Part shown: positions 41,971-50,482 of the stretch, in pieces
Numbering within the stretch: the first letter of the stretch is position 1
How the letters are laid out: each line of letters starts with the position of its first letter
Assembly: GCA_902786975.1 (NCBI GenBank)
Contig: CADAES010000016.1
Span: 1-62,896, forward strand
Length of the DNA stretch: 62,896 bases
Reading direction: 5' to 3'
From: an uncultured Ruminococcus sp.
Lineage (GTDB): Bacteria > Bacillota > Clostridia > Oscillospirales > Ruminococcaceae
Program-made: the position numbers and the translations under genes
Notes under the pieces: model-generated
The model's input: the letters and a program-made list of their open reading frames with translations, nothing else
Told to the model about the DNA's origin: nothing
Databases searched by the model: none

Positions 41971-42110
41971 TCAAGTTACCCCCAATTCTTTATTTTTTTC
42001 AAAGGTCTTAAACCTTGATAAACAGTTTTTCGTCAATCCCCTTCGGGCTTTCGTCGCCCCAGGTGGCATATTTTCTGTACCCCATTCTCCGACGGTTTAT
42101 TACCGTTCGT
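41971..42110 (-). promoter_or_regulatory. Long structured leader of the paralogue pair
   Basis: The transcript from 42108 has about 140 bases before the TTG. These contain AACGG-TAATAAA-CCGT and a GGGGCGACGAAAGCCC-like hairpin and CCGAAGGGG. It matches no known riboswitch class that I recognise. Confidence 0.5.
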
Positions 42111-42115
42111 GAGAA

Positions 42116-42144
42116 ATTCTAACACATTTTTCGCCCGCTGTCAA
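42116..42144 (-). promoter_or_regulatory. Promoter of the paralogue pair
   Basis: Minus-strand TTGACA and TAGAAT with a 17-base spacer. The 150 bases between here and the clpC start show no other clear element. Confidence 0.85.
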
Positions 42145-42310
42145 GCCGTGCCGTGCTCCCGGATAAGCCCGCCGTCCCGCTTTGCTCAATTCCCTCGAAA
42201 GGACTTTTTGTCCCGTGCATAGAATGTGTATGCAAAGCCCATAATCCTATTGAACGCCCGGGCGGCTGCCGCCCCCTGTGCGCTATCATTTCCAAGGGAG
42301 TGATCTACTG

Positions 42311-44662
42311 ATGCAAAACAACAGATTCGATAACGACTGCTTCACCAAGGACGCACAGCGCCTTGTCAGCCTTGCCTGCGAGCTTGCGGGGACGCTGGGG
42401 CACACCTACGTCGGCACGGAGCACCTTCTGCTTGCCTCGGCGAGCCTTGACAGGAGTACAGCAAGTGCGGTGCTTATGCGCTTCGGGGTGCTGCCCTCGG
42501 CGATAGAACGTGAGATCATCCGCAGCATCGGCAAGGGTACGCCCTGCCGTGTGAGCACGGACGACCTTACCGCAAACGCTTCGAGAGCTTTGCAGGACGC
42601 AGTGAGGAGCGCTGAGGCGTGCGGTGTCACAAAGGCGGGGACAGACCGGATACTTGCCTGCTTAGCGGGAAGCGGGTGCAGTGCGGGCCGTATCCTTTCA
42701 AAGTGCGGTGCAAAGCCCGAACTTGTGTGCAGGGAGTGCTGCGCTGCGCAGATATCCCCGATGAAGCCGCAAAGCAGCATCAAGCTCAAAGCGCTGGAGA
42801 AATACGGGCGTGAGCTTACAAGGCAGCAGGTCTGTGCGGGCTTTGACCCTGTGCTGTGCCGTGAGGCGGAAATGCAGCGTGTAATGGAGATACTCTGCCG
42901 ACGCACAAAGAACAACCCCTGCCTTGTCGGCGAGGCGGGTGTGGGCAAGACCGCTGTTGTCGAGGGGCTTGCGGTGAAGATAATGCGGGGCGAGGTGCCT
43001 GCCCAACTGAGCGACAAGCGTATCTTCGCACTGGACATAGCCCTGCTGCTTGCGGGGGCGAAATACAGGGGCGACTTTGAGGAAAGGCTCGGCGACTGTC
43101 TTGCCGAAGCCGAAAAGGCGGGTAACTGCATTCTTTTCATCGACGAGATACACAACATCTGCGGGGCTGGTGCGGCAGAGGGCGCGATAGACGCTGCGAA
43201 TATTCTGAAGCCGCAGCTTGCGAGAAAAGCCGTTCGTCTGATAGGTGCGACGACCTTTGAGGAGTACCGAAAGACGATACAAAAGGACAGCGCTATGGAA
43301 AGGCGCTTGCAGAAAGTGGTGATCCCCGAGCCGAGCGAACAGCAGACGCTGGAGATAGTCAATGGGCTGAAACAGCGCTACGAGAAGCACCACGGGGTCA
43401 GCCTTGCAGAGGGCGTAACGGCGCACTGTGTCTCGCTTGCGGGGCGCTATGTCACGGGCAGGGCGTTCCCCGACAAGGCGATAGATATCCTCGACGAGGC
43501 GTGCTCCTGTGCGGTGCTGCGTGAGAAAAGCTCCCGTGAGGCGGCTGCGGACAGCACGGCGTTTGACGACTACATCAGCGGCAGGATAGACCGAAGCAGG
43601 TATCTCGAGATAGTCACAGGCGCTTCTCACGGCGGCAGGACTATCGTTACAAAGCAGGACGTAGAGGACGTTGTTTCACGCAGGACGGGCATCGACTGCC
43701 ACGGCGTTGCCAAAAGTGACCTGCAAAGGCTGGAGGGGCTTGAAAAGGAGCTTTCCCGCCGTGTCATCGGGCAGGACGAGGCGGTGTCGGCGCTGTGCAG
43801 GGCGGTAAGGCGAAGCAGGGTAGGGCTGAAAAGCAGTACCCGACCGATAGGGAGCTTTGTGTTCCTCGGCTCGACGGGCGTTGGAAAGAGCCTGCTCGCA
43901 AAGGAGCTTGCAAGGTGCTTTTTCTGCCGTGAGGACGCACTTGTGCGGGTGGATATGTCCGAGTTTATGGAGCGCCACAGCCTTTCAAGGCTTATCGGTT
44001 CGCCTCCGGGTTACGTAGGCTTTGACGAGGGCGGACAGCTCACCGAGCAGGTGCGAAGCAAGCCCTACTGTGTCATTCTGCTGGACGAGATAGAAAAGGC
44101 TCACCCCGACGTTTTCAATCTGCTTTTGCAGATACTCGAGGAGGGCAGCCTCACCGACTCCTCGGGAAGAACGGTCAGCTTTGCGAACACTGTGATAATA
44201 ATGACCTCCAACATCGGTGTCAAAAAGCTCTCGGAAAAGCGTGAGGTCGGCTTTGACGCCAAAGACAGCGCTCAGCGCAAAAACTCCGAAAAGCGGGAGC
44301 TTATAAAGGAGTTGAAAGGCTTTATGTCGCCCGAGCTTCTCGGACGTATAGACGAGGTGATAGTCTTTGAAAGGCTGAGCCTGCAAAGCCTCGAGCGCAT
44401 AGCGCAGACCGAGCTCCAGACGCTTGCCGAAAGGGCTGCGGAGCTTGGCTGCGAGCTTCGCTTTTCAAAGCAGACACCCAAGCTTGCCGCACAAAAGGTA
44501 CTTGACAGCGGTGGAAATGCAAGGGATATCAGAAAGCTTGTAAACAGGGACATCGGCGACCTCGTCAGCGAAAGGCTGCTTTGCGGGGAGAAAAAGCTGT
44601 GCGTGCAGTGCAAGGGCAGCGGCTTTGCTGTGCTCCCCGATTACGCCGCAGAGGTCGGCTGA
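42311..44662 (+). CDS. clpC: ClpC-type ATP-dependent protease ATPase subunit
   Basis: A second class I Clp ATPase, 783 residues. Unlike the gene at 38019 it has a Clp_N repeat domain (residues about 10-140: TKDAQRLVSLACELAGTLGH, YVGTEHLLLA). Then come domain 1 (GEAGVGKTAVVEG, LFIDEIHNI), a short middle domain and domain 2 (GSTGVGKSLLAKE, ILLDEIEKAH). A VGF loop (REVGFDAK) suggests ClpP docking. It is rich in cysteine (for example ECC near 140). ATG at 42311 follows AAGGGAG at ten bases. No mcsA/mcsB or ctsR neighbours, so it is not the standard ctsR operon; clpC is a family-level name. Confidence 0.9.
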   Translation: MQNNRFDNDCFTKDAQRLVSLACELAGTLGHTYVGTEHLLLASASLDRSTASAVLMRFGVLPSAIEREIIRSIGKGTPCRVSTDDLTANASRALQDAVRSAEACGVTKAGTDRILACLAGSGCSAGRILSKCGAKPELVCRECCAAQISPMKPQSSIKLKALEKYGRELTRQQVCAGFDPVLCREAEMQRVMEILCRRTKNNPCLVGEAGVGKTAVVEGLAVKIMRGEVPAQLSDKRIFALDIALLLAGAKYRGDFEERLGDCLAEAEKAGNCILFIDEIHNICGAGAAEGAIDAANILKPQLARKAVRLIGATTFEEYRKTIQKDSAMERRLQKVVIPEPSEQQTLEIVNGLKQRYEKHHGVSLAEGVTAHCVSLAGRYVTGRAFPDKAIDILDEACSCAVLREKSSREAAADSTAFDDYISGRIDRSRYLEIVTGASHGGRTIVTKQDVEDVVSRRTGIDCHGVAKSDLQRLEGLEKELSRRVIGQDEAVSALCRAVRRSRVGLKSSTRPIGSFVFLGSTGVGKSLLAKELARCFFCREDALVRVDMSEFMERHSLSRLIGSPPGYVGFDEGGQLTEQVRSKPYCVILLDEIEKAHPDVFNLLLQILEEGSLTDSSGRTVSFANTVIIMTSNIGVKKLSEKREVGFDAKDSAQRKNSEKRELIKELKGFMSPELLGRIDEVIVFERLSLQSLERIAQTELQTLAERAAELGCELRFSKQTPKLAAQKVLDSGGNARDIRKLVNRDIGDLVSERLLCGEKKLCVQCKGSGFAVLPDYAAEVG

Positions 44663-44719
44663 CAAATGGATCTGCGCCATCACGTTAACGGAAAATTTAC
44701 AATTACTCTTGCAAAATAA

Positions 44720-44749
44720 TTGCCAAGCGCACCGCAGGTATGATATAAT
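44720..44749 (+). promoter_or_regulatory. Promoter of degV
   Basis: TTGCCA and TATAAT with an 18-base spacer, about 45 bases upstream of the start. Confidence 0.75.
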
Positions 44750-44793
44750 TAGTCAGAACAAAGAGAAAACTTGGGTGTGGGAGTGTGTAATAA

Positions 44794-45666
44794 ATGGCTG
44801 AAAAAAGACCTTACAAGCTGTATTCGGATTCGACCGCAGACCTTTCGCAGGAGCTGCTGTCGGGTATGGACGTGTCGATAGTCAAGCTGACATTTGAGAT
44901 GAACGGGAAGAATTATGCCGACGGCGAGATTCCTATGGACTCTTTCTATAAAAACCTGCGTGAGGGTGCGGTGTCCAAGACGGCGCAGATAGCGCCCTCT
45001 ACATACGAAGAGATCTTTGAAAAGGAAATAAAGGCGGGCTATGATATCCTGTATCTCGGCTTCTCGTCGGGATTAAGCGGCAGCTACGGAAGTTCCTGCA
45101 TCGCAAGGGACACCCTGCTTGAAAAATACCCCGAGGCTAAGATAATCTGCATCGACTCGCTTTGTGCGTCTACGGGCGAAGGTCTGCTTCTTTACAAGGC
45201 GGACGAGAAAAAGCGCAGCGGAATGGACATCGACGAGCTTGCCAAGTGGCTGGAGGCTACGAAGCTTCACCTGTGCCACGTTTTCACGGTCGATGACCTT
45301 AAATTCCTGCGCAGGGGCGGCAGAGTAAGTGCGACAGCCGCATTTGCGGGAACTCTGTTGGGAATAAAGCCGATCCTGCACGTCGATAACGACGGGCACC
45401 TTATCCCGCTTGGCAAGGTAAGGGGCAGAAAGCACTCGCTTGAAAAGCTTGTCGATATGATGAGCGAGAGGGTAAAGGGCTGGGAGAACCCTGTCGTGAT
45501 GATATGTCACGGCGACGCTATCGCAGATGCGCAGTACGTCGAGAAGCTGGTAAAGGAGCGCCTCGGAAGGCAGACGGACGTAAAGATATGCTACACCGGC
45601 ACAGTTATCGGCTCGCACTCCGGTCCCGGCACGCTCGCACTGTTCTTTATGGGAGAAGAACGGTAA
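44794..45666 (+). CDS. DegV family fatty-acid-binding protein
   Basis: A 290-residue two-domain DegV protein that binds fatty acids, in Firmicutes as FakB supplying the FakA kinase. Marks are YSDSTADLSQELL, FSSGLSGSYGSS (fatty-acyl binding), IDSLCASTGEGLLLY, and FLRRGGRVSATAAFAGTLLGIKPIL. The C-terminal end is GSHSGPGTLALFF. GGGAG lies ten bases before the ATG. Monocistronic; a heptamer element starts one base after its TAA. Confidence 0.94.
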   Translation: MAEKRPYKLYSDSTADLSQELLSGMDVSIVKLTFEMNGKNYADGEIPMDSFYKNLREGAVSKTAQIAPSTYEEIFEKEIKAGYDILYLGFSSGLSGSYGSSCIARDTLLEKYPEAKIICIDSLCASTGEGLLLYKADEKKRSGMDIDELAKWLEATKLHLCHVFTVDDLKFLRRGGRVSATAAFAGTLLGIKPILHVDNDGHLIPLGKVRGRKHSLEKLVDMMSERVKGWENPVVMICHGDAIADAQYVEKLVKERLGRQTDVKICYTGTVIGSHSGPGTLALFFMGEER

Positions 45667-45667
45667 G

Positions 45668-45762
45668 CGCCGATTTCATCGGCTCAGTGAACAGAGAATA
45701 GCGAATAATTGCAGTGTCGGCTTCGCCGGCGAATTTAAAAAGCACCCGAAAGGGTGCTTTCA
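45668..45762 (+). repeat. NNGAATA heptamer element and terminator after degV
   Basis: One base after the stop: head hairpin CGCCGATTTCATCGGC, TCAGTGAACAGAGAATAGCG units, tail hairpin GTCGGCTTCGCCGGC. Then comes AAAGCACCCGAAAGGGTGCTTT, a terminator-like hairpin also found after clpE and at 45922. Confidence 0.85.
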
Positions 45763-45802
45763 GACTGTCGATAAAGTATAATTATTTTGCACTAAACAAT
45801 AA

Positions 45803-45945
45803 AGGTTTGTGTCCGAAGGGGTTTGGGGGCGATCGGAAAGCCCCCAAATATGACTTTCATCTATTTCCCAATTAGTACGCTGAATTGAGTGGTTCAATGA
45901 AAATAGGTTTTGCAACAAGCAGAAGCACCCGAAAGGGTGCTTTAA
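45803..45945 (+). repeat. Fragment of the dispersed structured repeat plus hairpin
   Basis: AAAGGTTTGTGTCCGAAGGG, then GTTTGGGGGCGATCGGAAAG and CCCCCAAA resembles the 3' module of copies A-C and is the reverse complement of 10793-10832. Another AGCACCCGAAAGGGTGCT hairpin lies at 45923-45941. Confidence 0.65.
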
Positions 45946-46026
45946 TTTTTGCTGTGAGAGGGGCTGAAGCGTGACGTTCGGTCTGCCCAGCGCAAGGTTT
46001 TAAAGCTTGTACCCGAATGGGCAATA

Positions 46027-46104
46027 GTCGCCGCAGGCGACACCGCAGTTATTCACTATTCACTTTTCACTATTCTTTATTCATTGAGCCGCTGACAAGC
46101 GGCG
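46027..46104 (-). repeat. NNGAATA heptamer element before lepA, reverse orientation
   Basis: Minus strand: head CGCCGCTTGTCAGCGGC, TCAATGAATAAAGAATAGTG and further units, tail GTCGCCTGCGGCGAC. It ends 11 bases before the lepA promoter. No gene lies in 45667-46190. Confidence 0.85.
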
Positions 46105-46115
46105 TTCCTTTCTGA

Positions 46116-46144
46116 TTGACAATATGCTGTAATTGTGGTATAAT
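46116..46144 (+). promoter_or_regulatory. Promoter of lepA
   Basis: TTGACA and TATAAT with a 17-base spacer. Confidence 0.92.
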
Positions 46145-46190
46145 ATCATACCATGGGAAAATATGCACCGACATCGAAAGGAAATAATAA

Positions 46191-47993
46191 ATGGATCAGA
46201 GTAAGATACGCAATTTCAGCATTATCGCACATATAGACCACGGCAAGTCCACGCTTGCAGACCGTATCCTCGAGCTGACCGATTCGGTCGAGCTGCGTGA
46301 AATGGAGGATCAGCTTCTGGACAACATGGACATCGAGCGTGAAAGAGGCATTACCATAAAGGCTCGTGCCGTGCGTCTCAGATATCATGCCGACGACGGT
46401 GAGGACTATGTTTTCAACCTCATCGACACCCCGGGCCATGTTGACTTCAACTACGAGGTGTCAAGGTCGCTGGTCGCCTGCGAGGGCGCTATCCTCATCG
46501 TTGACGCTTCTCAGGGCATCGAGGCTCAGACACTTGCAAACACCTATCTTGCTATCGAAAACGACCTGGAGGTCGTCCCGGTCATCAACAAGATAGACCT
46601 GCCGAGCGCCGATCCCGACAGGGCTTGCAACGAGGTGGAGAACATCATCGGTATCCCTGCTATGGACGCTCCACGTATCTCGGCAAAAATGGGTACCAAT
46701 ATCAAAGAGGTGCTGGAGCGCATCGTTACGGACATTCCCGCACCTAAGGGCGACGACAGCGCACCGCTGAAAGCGCTGATATTCGACAGCTATTACGACC
46801 AGTACAAGGGTGTTATCATCTACTGCCGTGTAAAGGACGGTCACATCAAGGTCGGCGACACGATAAGGCTAATGGCTACGGGCGCAGAGTTCCAGACAGT
46901 CGAGATAGGCTATATGGGCGCAAAGGATCTTGTGCCAATGGGCGAGCTCCATGCCGGCGACGTCGGCTATATCGCCGCATCGATAAAGGACATCGGTGAT
47001 ACCCGTGTGGGCGACACCGTTACCAACGCAGACAATCCCTGCTCCGAGGCTTTGCCGGGCTATAAAAAGGTCAATCCTATGGTCTACTGCGGAATTTACC
47101 CCGCTGACGGCGCTAAGTACGGCGATCTGCGTGACGCACTCGAAAAGCTGGTGCTCAACGATGCTTCGCTGAGCTTTGAGCCGGAAACGTCGGTTGCGCT
47201 GGGATTTGGCTTCCGCTGCGGATTTCTCGGGCTTTTGCACATGGAGATAATCCAGGAGCGCCTTGAAAGGGAATACAACCTCGACCTTGTCACGACCGCA
47301 CCGAGCGTTACCTACAAGGTCACGCTTACAAGCGGCGAGGAGGTCACGATATACAATCCGACGAACTACCCCGACACGGGGCTTATCTCCTCGGCTGCCG
47401 AGCCTGTTGTAAATGCGCACATCTACACTCCGAGCGACTATGTCGGCAACATTATGGAGCTTTGCCAGGACAGGCGAGGCACGTTCAAGGATATGAAATA
47501 CATCGACACGAACAGGGTAGACCTGCACTATATACTCCCGCTGAACGAGATAGTCTACGACTTTTTCGACGCACTCAAATCAAAGACCAAGGGCTACGCA
47601 TCGTTTGACTACGAGATGAAGGGCTATGAGCCGTCAAAACTGGTGAAGCTGGACGTTCTGCTCAACGGCGAGCCTGTGGACGCACTTTCGTTTATCGTTC
47701 ACGAGGAGAAGGCATACGCAAGGGCAAGGCGGCTTGTGGAGAAGCTCAAGGAGAATATCCCCAGACAGCTGTTCGAGGTGCCCGTGCAGGCGGCGATAGG
47801 CGGGAAGATAATCGCAAGGGAAACGATAAAAGCGCTTCGCAAGGACGTGCTCGCAAAGTGCTACGGCGGCGATATTACCCGAAAGAAGAAGCTGCTTGAA
47901 AAGCAGAAAGAGGGCAAGAAGCGTATGCGCCAGCTCGGCTCGGTAGCGGTGCCGCAGGAGGCGTTTATGTCGGTGCTCAAGTTAGATGATTAG
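46191..47993 (+). CDS. lepA: Elongation factor 4 (LepA)
   Basis: A ribosome-associated GTPase that back-translocates or helps stalled and assembling ribosomes. The 600-residue protein has G1 [13 protein letters not shown] (residues 12-24), switch [10 protein letters not shown] and [12 protein letters not shown]. The LepA-specific C-terminal domain follows ([40 protein letters not shown]). GAAAGGAAATAATAA precedes the ATG. It is upstream of two membrane-protein genes and hemW, a usual lepA neighbour. Confidence 0.97.
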   Translation: MDQSKIRNFSIIAHIDHGKSTLADRILELTDSVELREMEDQLLDNMDIERERGITIKARAVRLRYHADDGEDYVFNLIDTPGHVDFNYEVSRSLVACEGAILIVDASQGIEAQTLANTYLAIENDLEVVPVINKIDLPSADPDRACNEVENIIGIPAMDAPRISAKMGTNIKEVLERIVTDIPAPKGDDSAPLKALIFDSYYDQYKGVIIYCRVKDGHIKVGDTIRLMATGAEFQTVEIGYMGAKDLVPMGELHAGDVGYIAASIKDIGDTRVGDTVTNADNPCSEALPGYKKVNPMVYCGIYPADGAKYGDLRDALEKLVLNDASLSFEPETSVALGFGFRCGFLGLLHMEIIQERLEREYNLDLVTTAPSVTYKVTLTSGEEVTIYNPTNYPDTGLISSAAEPVVNAHIYTPSDYVGNIMELCQDRRGTFKDMKYIDTNRVDLHYILPLNEIVYDFFDALKSKTKGYASFDYEMKGYEPSKLVKLDVLLNGEPVDALSFIVHEEKAYARARRLVEKLKENIPRQLFEVPVQAAIGGKIIARETIKALRKDVLAKCYGGDITRKKKLLEKQKEGKKRMRQLGSVAVPQEAFMSVLKLDD

Positions 47994-48072
47994 CGGCAGG
48001 AAAGATCCCGATATTCCTGCTTGAGGTCTCTTACCTCTGACTCCCTAAATACGAAAACGGAAAGTGATCATT

Positions 48073-48471
48073 ATGGCTGAACAAAAAAGAAATACCGAAT
48101 TTGAAAACTCGATGAAGGAGCTTATGAAGCCAAAGGCTGCGGATATCGTGCTGTGCATAGTTCTGCTGTGCTGTGCTGCGGTGTCTCTGGTGCTGTATTT
48201 CAAAGCCCCGCACGAGCTTGTTATCAGAAAAACATACAACGCTGTTGCTTTGGTGCTGCCGCTGTGCGACATCGTGCTTTCGCTTGCTCTGCTATTCAAG
48301 GGCGGCTTTTTCAGGTGGTTCACCATCACAGCGATAACCGCAAGGCTCAAAGGCATCGAACGCAGCAGGATCTACCCGAGCACTATGTACATTATGTCGA
48401 TAAAGGTCTTTGCACTTCTGATGTGCCTTGTTAATCTGATATTCCTGATACTGGTGATAAAAATGCTGTGA
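48073..48471 (+). CDS. Unknown 132-residue membrane protein
   Basis: Not recognised. After a charged 25-residue N terminus (MAEQKRNTEFENSMKELMKP) there are three or four hydrophobic spans (DIVLCIVLLCCAAVSLVLYF; AVALVLPLCDIVLSLALLF; VFALLMCLVNLIFLILVIK). ATG at 48073 is preferred: GGAAAG lies eight bases upstream, while GTG at 48064 lies within it. Between lepA and hemW, likely one transcript. Confidence 0.82.
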   Translation: MAEQKRNTEFENSMKELMKPKAADIVLCIVLLCCAAVSLVLYFKAPHELVIRKTYNAVALVLPLCDIVLSLALLFKGGFFRWFTITAITARLKGIERSRIYPSTMYIMSIKVFALLMCLVNLIFLILVIKML

Positions 48472-48496
48472 CAGCAGCTTCAAGGGGTATTCTCAA

Positions 48497-48970
48497 ATGG
48501 ACGGTATGAAAAGGTCAATGAAATATTCGCTGATATTCGGCATCTGCGGAAGCGTCGCAATATCCCTGGTGTATGAGCTGTACGCCAACGTTTCAAGGGA
48601 CTTTGCGCTGCTTCTTTTTGCCTGCGGGACTGTTTTTGCGGGAGCGAAATTCTCCTCGCTCAAAGCCAGGGAAGCGATGCTGGGTATGACGGCGACAGTC
48701 GCATACAGCGTAGGTCTGGGATTCCCTGTGTACCTAGTTATCCACCCTGCGGTCAAGAAGATGCTTGAAAAGCGCTCGGTGTATTTTCAGCTGGAGCTTT
48801 CGCAGCAGCTGGCTTTCGTGGTGAAGATACTGCTGATAATGCTTCTTATGTTCGGCGTGTGGTGCGCAAGGGCAGGCTTTCGCAAGGCGGTCGAGAAATT
48901 CCGTTCAAACAGCGAAAAGACGGGCGATTACATAGACAACGCCTTTGACGACGACAAGGAGCAGAAATGA
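48497..48970 (+). CDS. Unknown 157-residue membrane protein
   Basis: Not recognised. Four predicted spans (SLIFGICGSVAISLVYELYA; FALLLFACGTVFAGAKF; MTATVAYSVGLGFPVYLVI; FVVKILLIMLLMFGVWCARA) and a charged, acidic cytoplasmic tail. CAAGGGG precedes the ATG. Its TGA overlaps the hemW ATG (ATGA), indicating translational coupling with hemW. Confidence 0.82.
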   Translation: MDGMKRSMKYSLIFGICGSVAISLVYELYANVSRDFALLLFACGTVFAGAKFSSLKAREAMLGMTATVAYSVGLGFPVYLVIHPAVKKMLEKRSVYFQLELSQQLAFVVKILLIMLLMFGVWCARAGFRKAVEKFRSNSEKTGDYIDNAFDDDKEQK

Positions 48971-50070
48971 CTGGCTTGTATATCCACGTTCCTTTCTGCG
49001 CAAGAAAATGCCCGTACTGCGACTTTTACTCGCTGCGCTTCAGCAGGTCTGCCGTGGACGGTTTTACCGAGGCTGCCGTGCGCAATATCCAAAGCTTTAA
49101 GGGCCGGAACATCGCTGCAGATACGGTGTATTTCGGCGGGGGAACGCCCTCTCTGCTGAGCTGTGAGCAGGTGAGTGCCATTCTTGATGCGGTGCGGGAT
49201 TGCTTTGAACTGAGCGATGCCGAGATAACGCTTGAAGCAAACCCCTGTACAGCGGACTTTGACAAGCTCTGCGGGTACAGGCGTGCGGGCGTGAACAGGC
49301 TCTCGTTCGGCGTCCAGTCGGCTGACGACAGCGAGTTGTTGAAGCTTGGCAGACTGCACAACTCCGAGCGTGCGCAAAGAGCCGTTGAAGATGCCGTAAA
49401 AGCGGGGTTTGAGAATATCTCCTGCGACCTTATGCTCGGCACTCCCGGGCAGACACGGCAAAGCCTTAAAAACAGCGTAGATACGCTGACAAGGCTCCCG
49501 ATACAGCACATCTCGGCGTATATGCTCAGGATAGAGCAGGGCACGCCGTATGATAACGAGAAAATACGAAACGATATTGTCGATGACGAACTTGTTTCGC
49601 AGATGTATCTCGACACGGTCGAAAAGCTCGGAGCTTCTGGCTTTGAGCAGTACGAGATATCGAATTTCGCTAAGGCGGGCTTTGAGTCACGCCACAATAT
49701 GAAATACTGGACGGGCGAGGACTATATCGGTATCGGTCCGTCGGCGCACTCGCTTTTCGGCGCTCGGAGGTATTTTTGCCCGAGCGATCTGGAAAGCTTT
49801 TTGAGCGAGCCTGTACAGCAAAGCGTAACCGAGGACGACGATCCCGACAGGCTTGAGGAGTATGTGATGCTGGGGCTTCGGCTGACAAAGGGGATAAGCC
49901 TGCAAAGGCTTACCGAGCTGGGCGTGAGCGACCTCAGCGGCTTTGATAAAATGACAAGGCTGCTTGAAAAAGCGGGGCTTTGCGTGGCGCAGGGGGACAG
50001 CGTCAGGCTGACCCCACAGGGATTTCTGGTGTCCAACGCAGTCATAGCGGAGCTGATATCGAGCCTGTAA
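48967..50070 (+). CDS. hemW: HemW-type radical SAM protein
   Basis: A 367-residue protein of the HemN/HemW family. The radical-SAM cluster motif is C11-x3-C15-x2-C18 within YIHVPFCARKCPYCDF, with GGGTPSLL after it. The lack of the HemN N-terminal extension and the neighbouring lepA fit HemW, a heme chaperone, rather than coproporphyrinogen oxidase. RLEEYVMLGLRLTKGISL is the HemW C-terminal motif. A heptamer element begins directly at its TAA stop. Confidence 0.93.
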   Translation: MTGLYIHVPFCARKCPYCDFYSLRFSRSAVDGFTEAAVRNIQSFKGRNIAADTVYFGGGTPSLLSCEQVSAILDAVRDCFELSDAEITLEANPCTADFDKLCGYRRAGVNRLSFGVQSADDSELLKLGRLHNSERAQRAVEDAVKAGFENISCDLMLGTPGQTRQSLKNSVDTLTRLPIQHISAYMLRIEQGTPYDNEKIRNDIVDDELVSQMYLDTVEKLGASGFEQYEISNFAKAGFESRHNMKYWTGEDYIGIGPSAHSLFGARRYFCPSDLESFLSEPVQQSVTEDDDPDRLEEYVMLGLRLTKGISLQRLTELGVSDLSGFDKMTRLLEKAGLCVAQGDSVRLTPQGFLVSNAVIAELISSL

Positions 50071-50132
50071 CGCCGCTTGTCAGCGGCTCAGTGAATAGAG
50101 AATAGTGAATAATGAATAGTGAATAGAGAATG
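50071..50132 (+). repeat. NNGAATA heptamer element after hemW
   Basis: Directly at the stop codon: head hairpin CGCCGCTTGTCAGCGGC, then eight or so units such as GTGAATAGAGAATAGTGAAT. The tail hairpin is absent; a different repeat follows. Confidence 0.87.
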
Positions 50133-50139
50133 TGCCCCT

Positions 50140-50345
50140 CTGGAAGCAAGAACGCTTCGCTTTCAGAAGCAAGAGGCAAGATCATTCTTGGGGGCTTTCC
50201 GCCGCTGGAAGCAAGAACGCTTCGCTTTCAGAAGCAAGATTCTTGGGGGCTTTCCGCCGCTGGAAGCAAGAACGCTTCGCTTTCAGAAGCAAGAGACAAG
50301 TGCATTTCTATTCTTCTTACCTCTTATCTCTTACATCTTACCTCT
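50140..50345 (+). repeat. Triplicated 55-65 bp unit plus TAAGANN array
   Basis: CTGGAAGCAAGAACGCTTCG followed by CTTTCAGAAGCAAGA occurs at 50140, 50205 and 50260, separated by TTCTTGGGGGCTTTCCGCCG. It is followed by a minus-strand TAAGANN array (CTTACCTCTTATCTCTTACA). Related units lie at 10757 and 14009. 50346-50482 shows no gene; TAAAAT near 50437 with TTGATT upstream may be a promoter. Confidence 0.85.
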
Positions 50346-50482
50346 AAATGGCTTTTTCAGCCTGCCTGTTTTTGCCTTTTTGCCTTGGCGGAGAATTTTT
50401 TTGCGCCAAAGCCTTGATTTTTTCTTGCAGATAGTATAAAATAGATATGATATATTAACAGATTTCTTGGAGGATCAGCAAA

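Noticed and set aside
41971-42110. Possible c-di-GMP-I riboswitch because of GGGGCGACGAAAGCCC
   Set aside because: The rest of the GEMM consensus (CAGGGCAAACC, GGTAGC helix) is absent; left as an unassigned leader.
42311-44662. ClpC-like gene as a pseudogene of clpE
   Set aside because: The frame is intact with all Walker motifs, and it has a Clp_N domain that the other gene lacks, so it is a distinct functional member.
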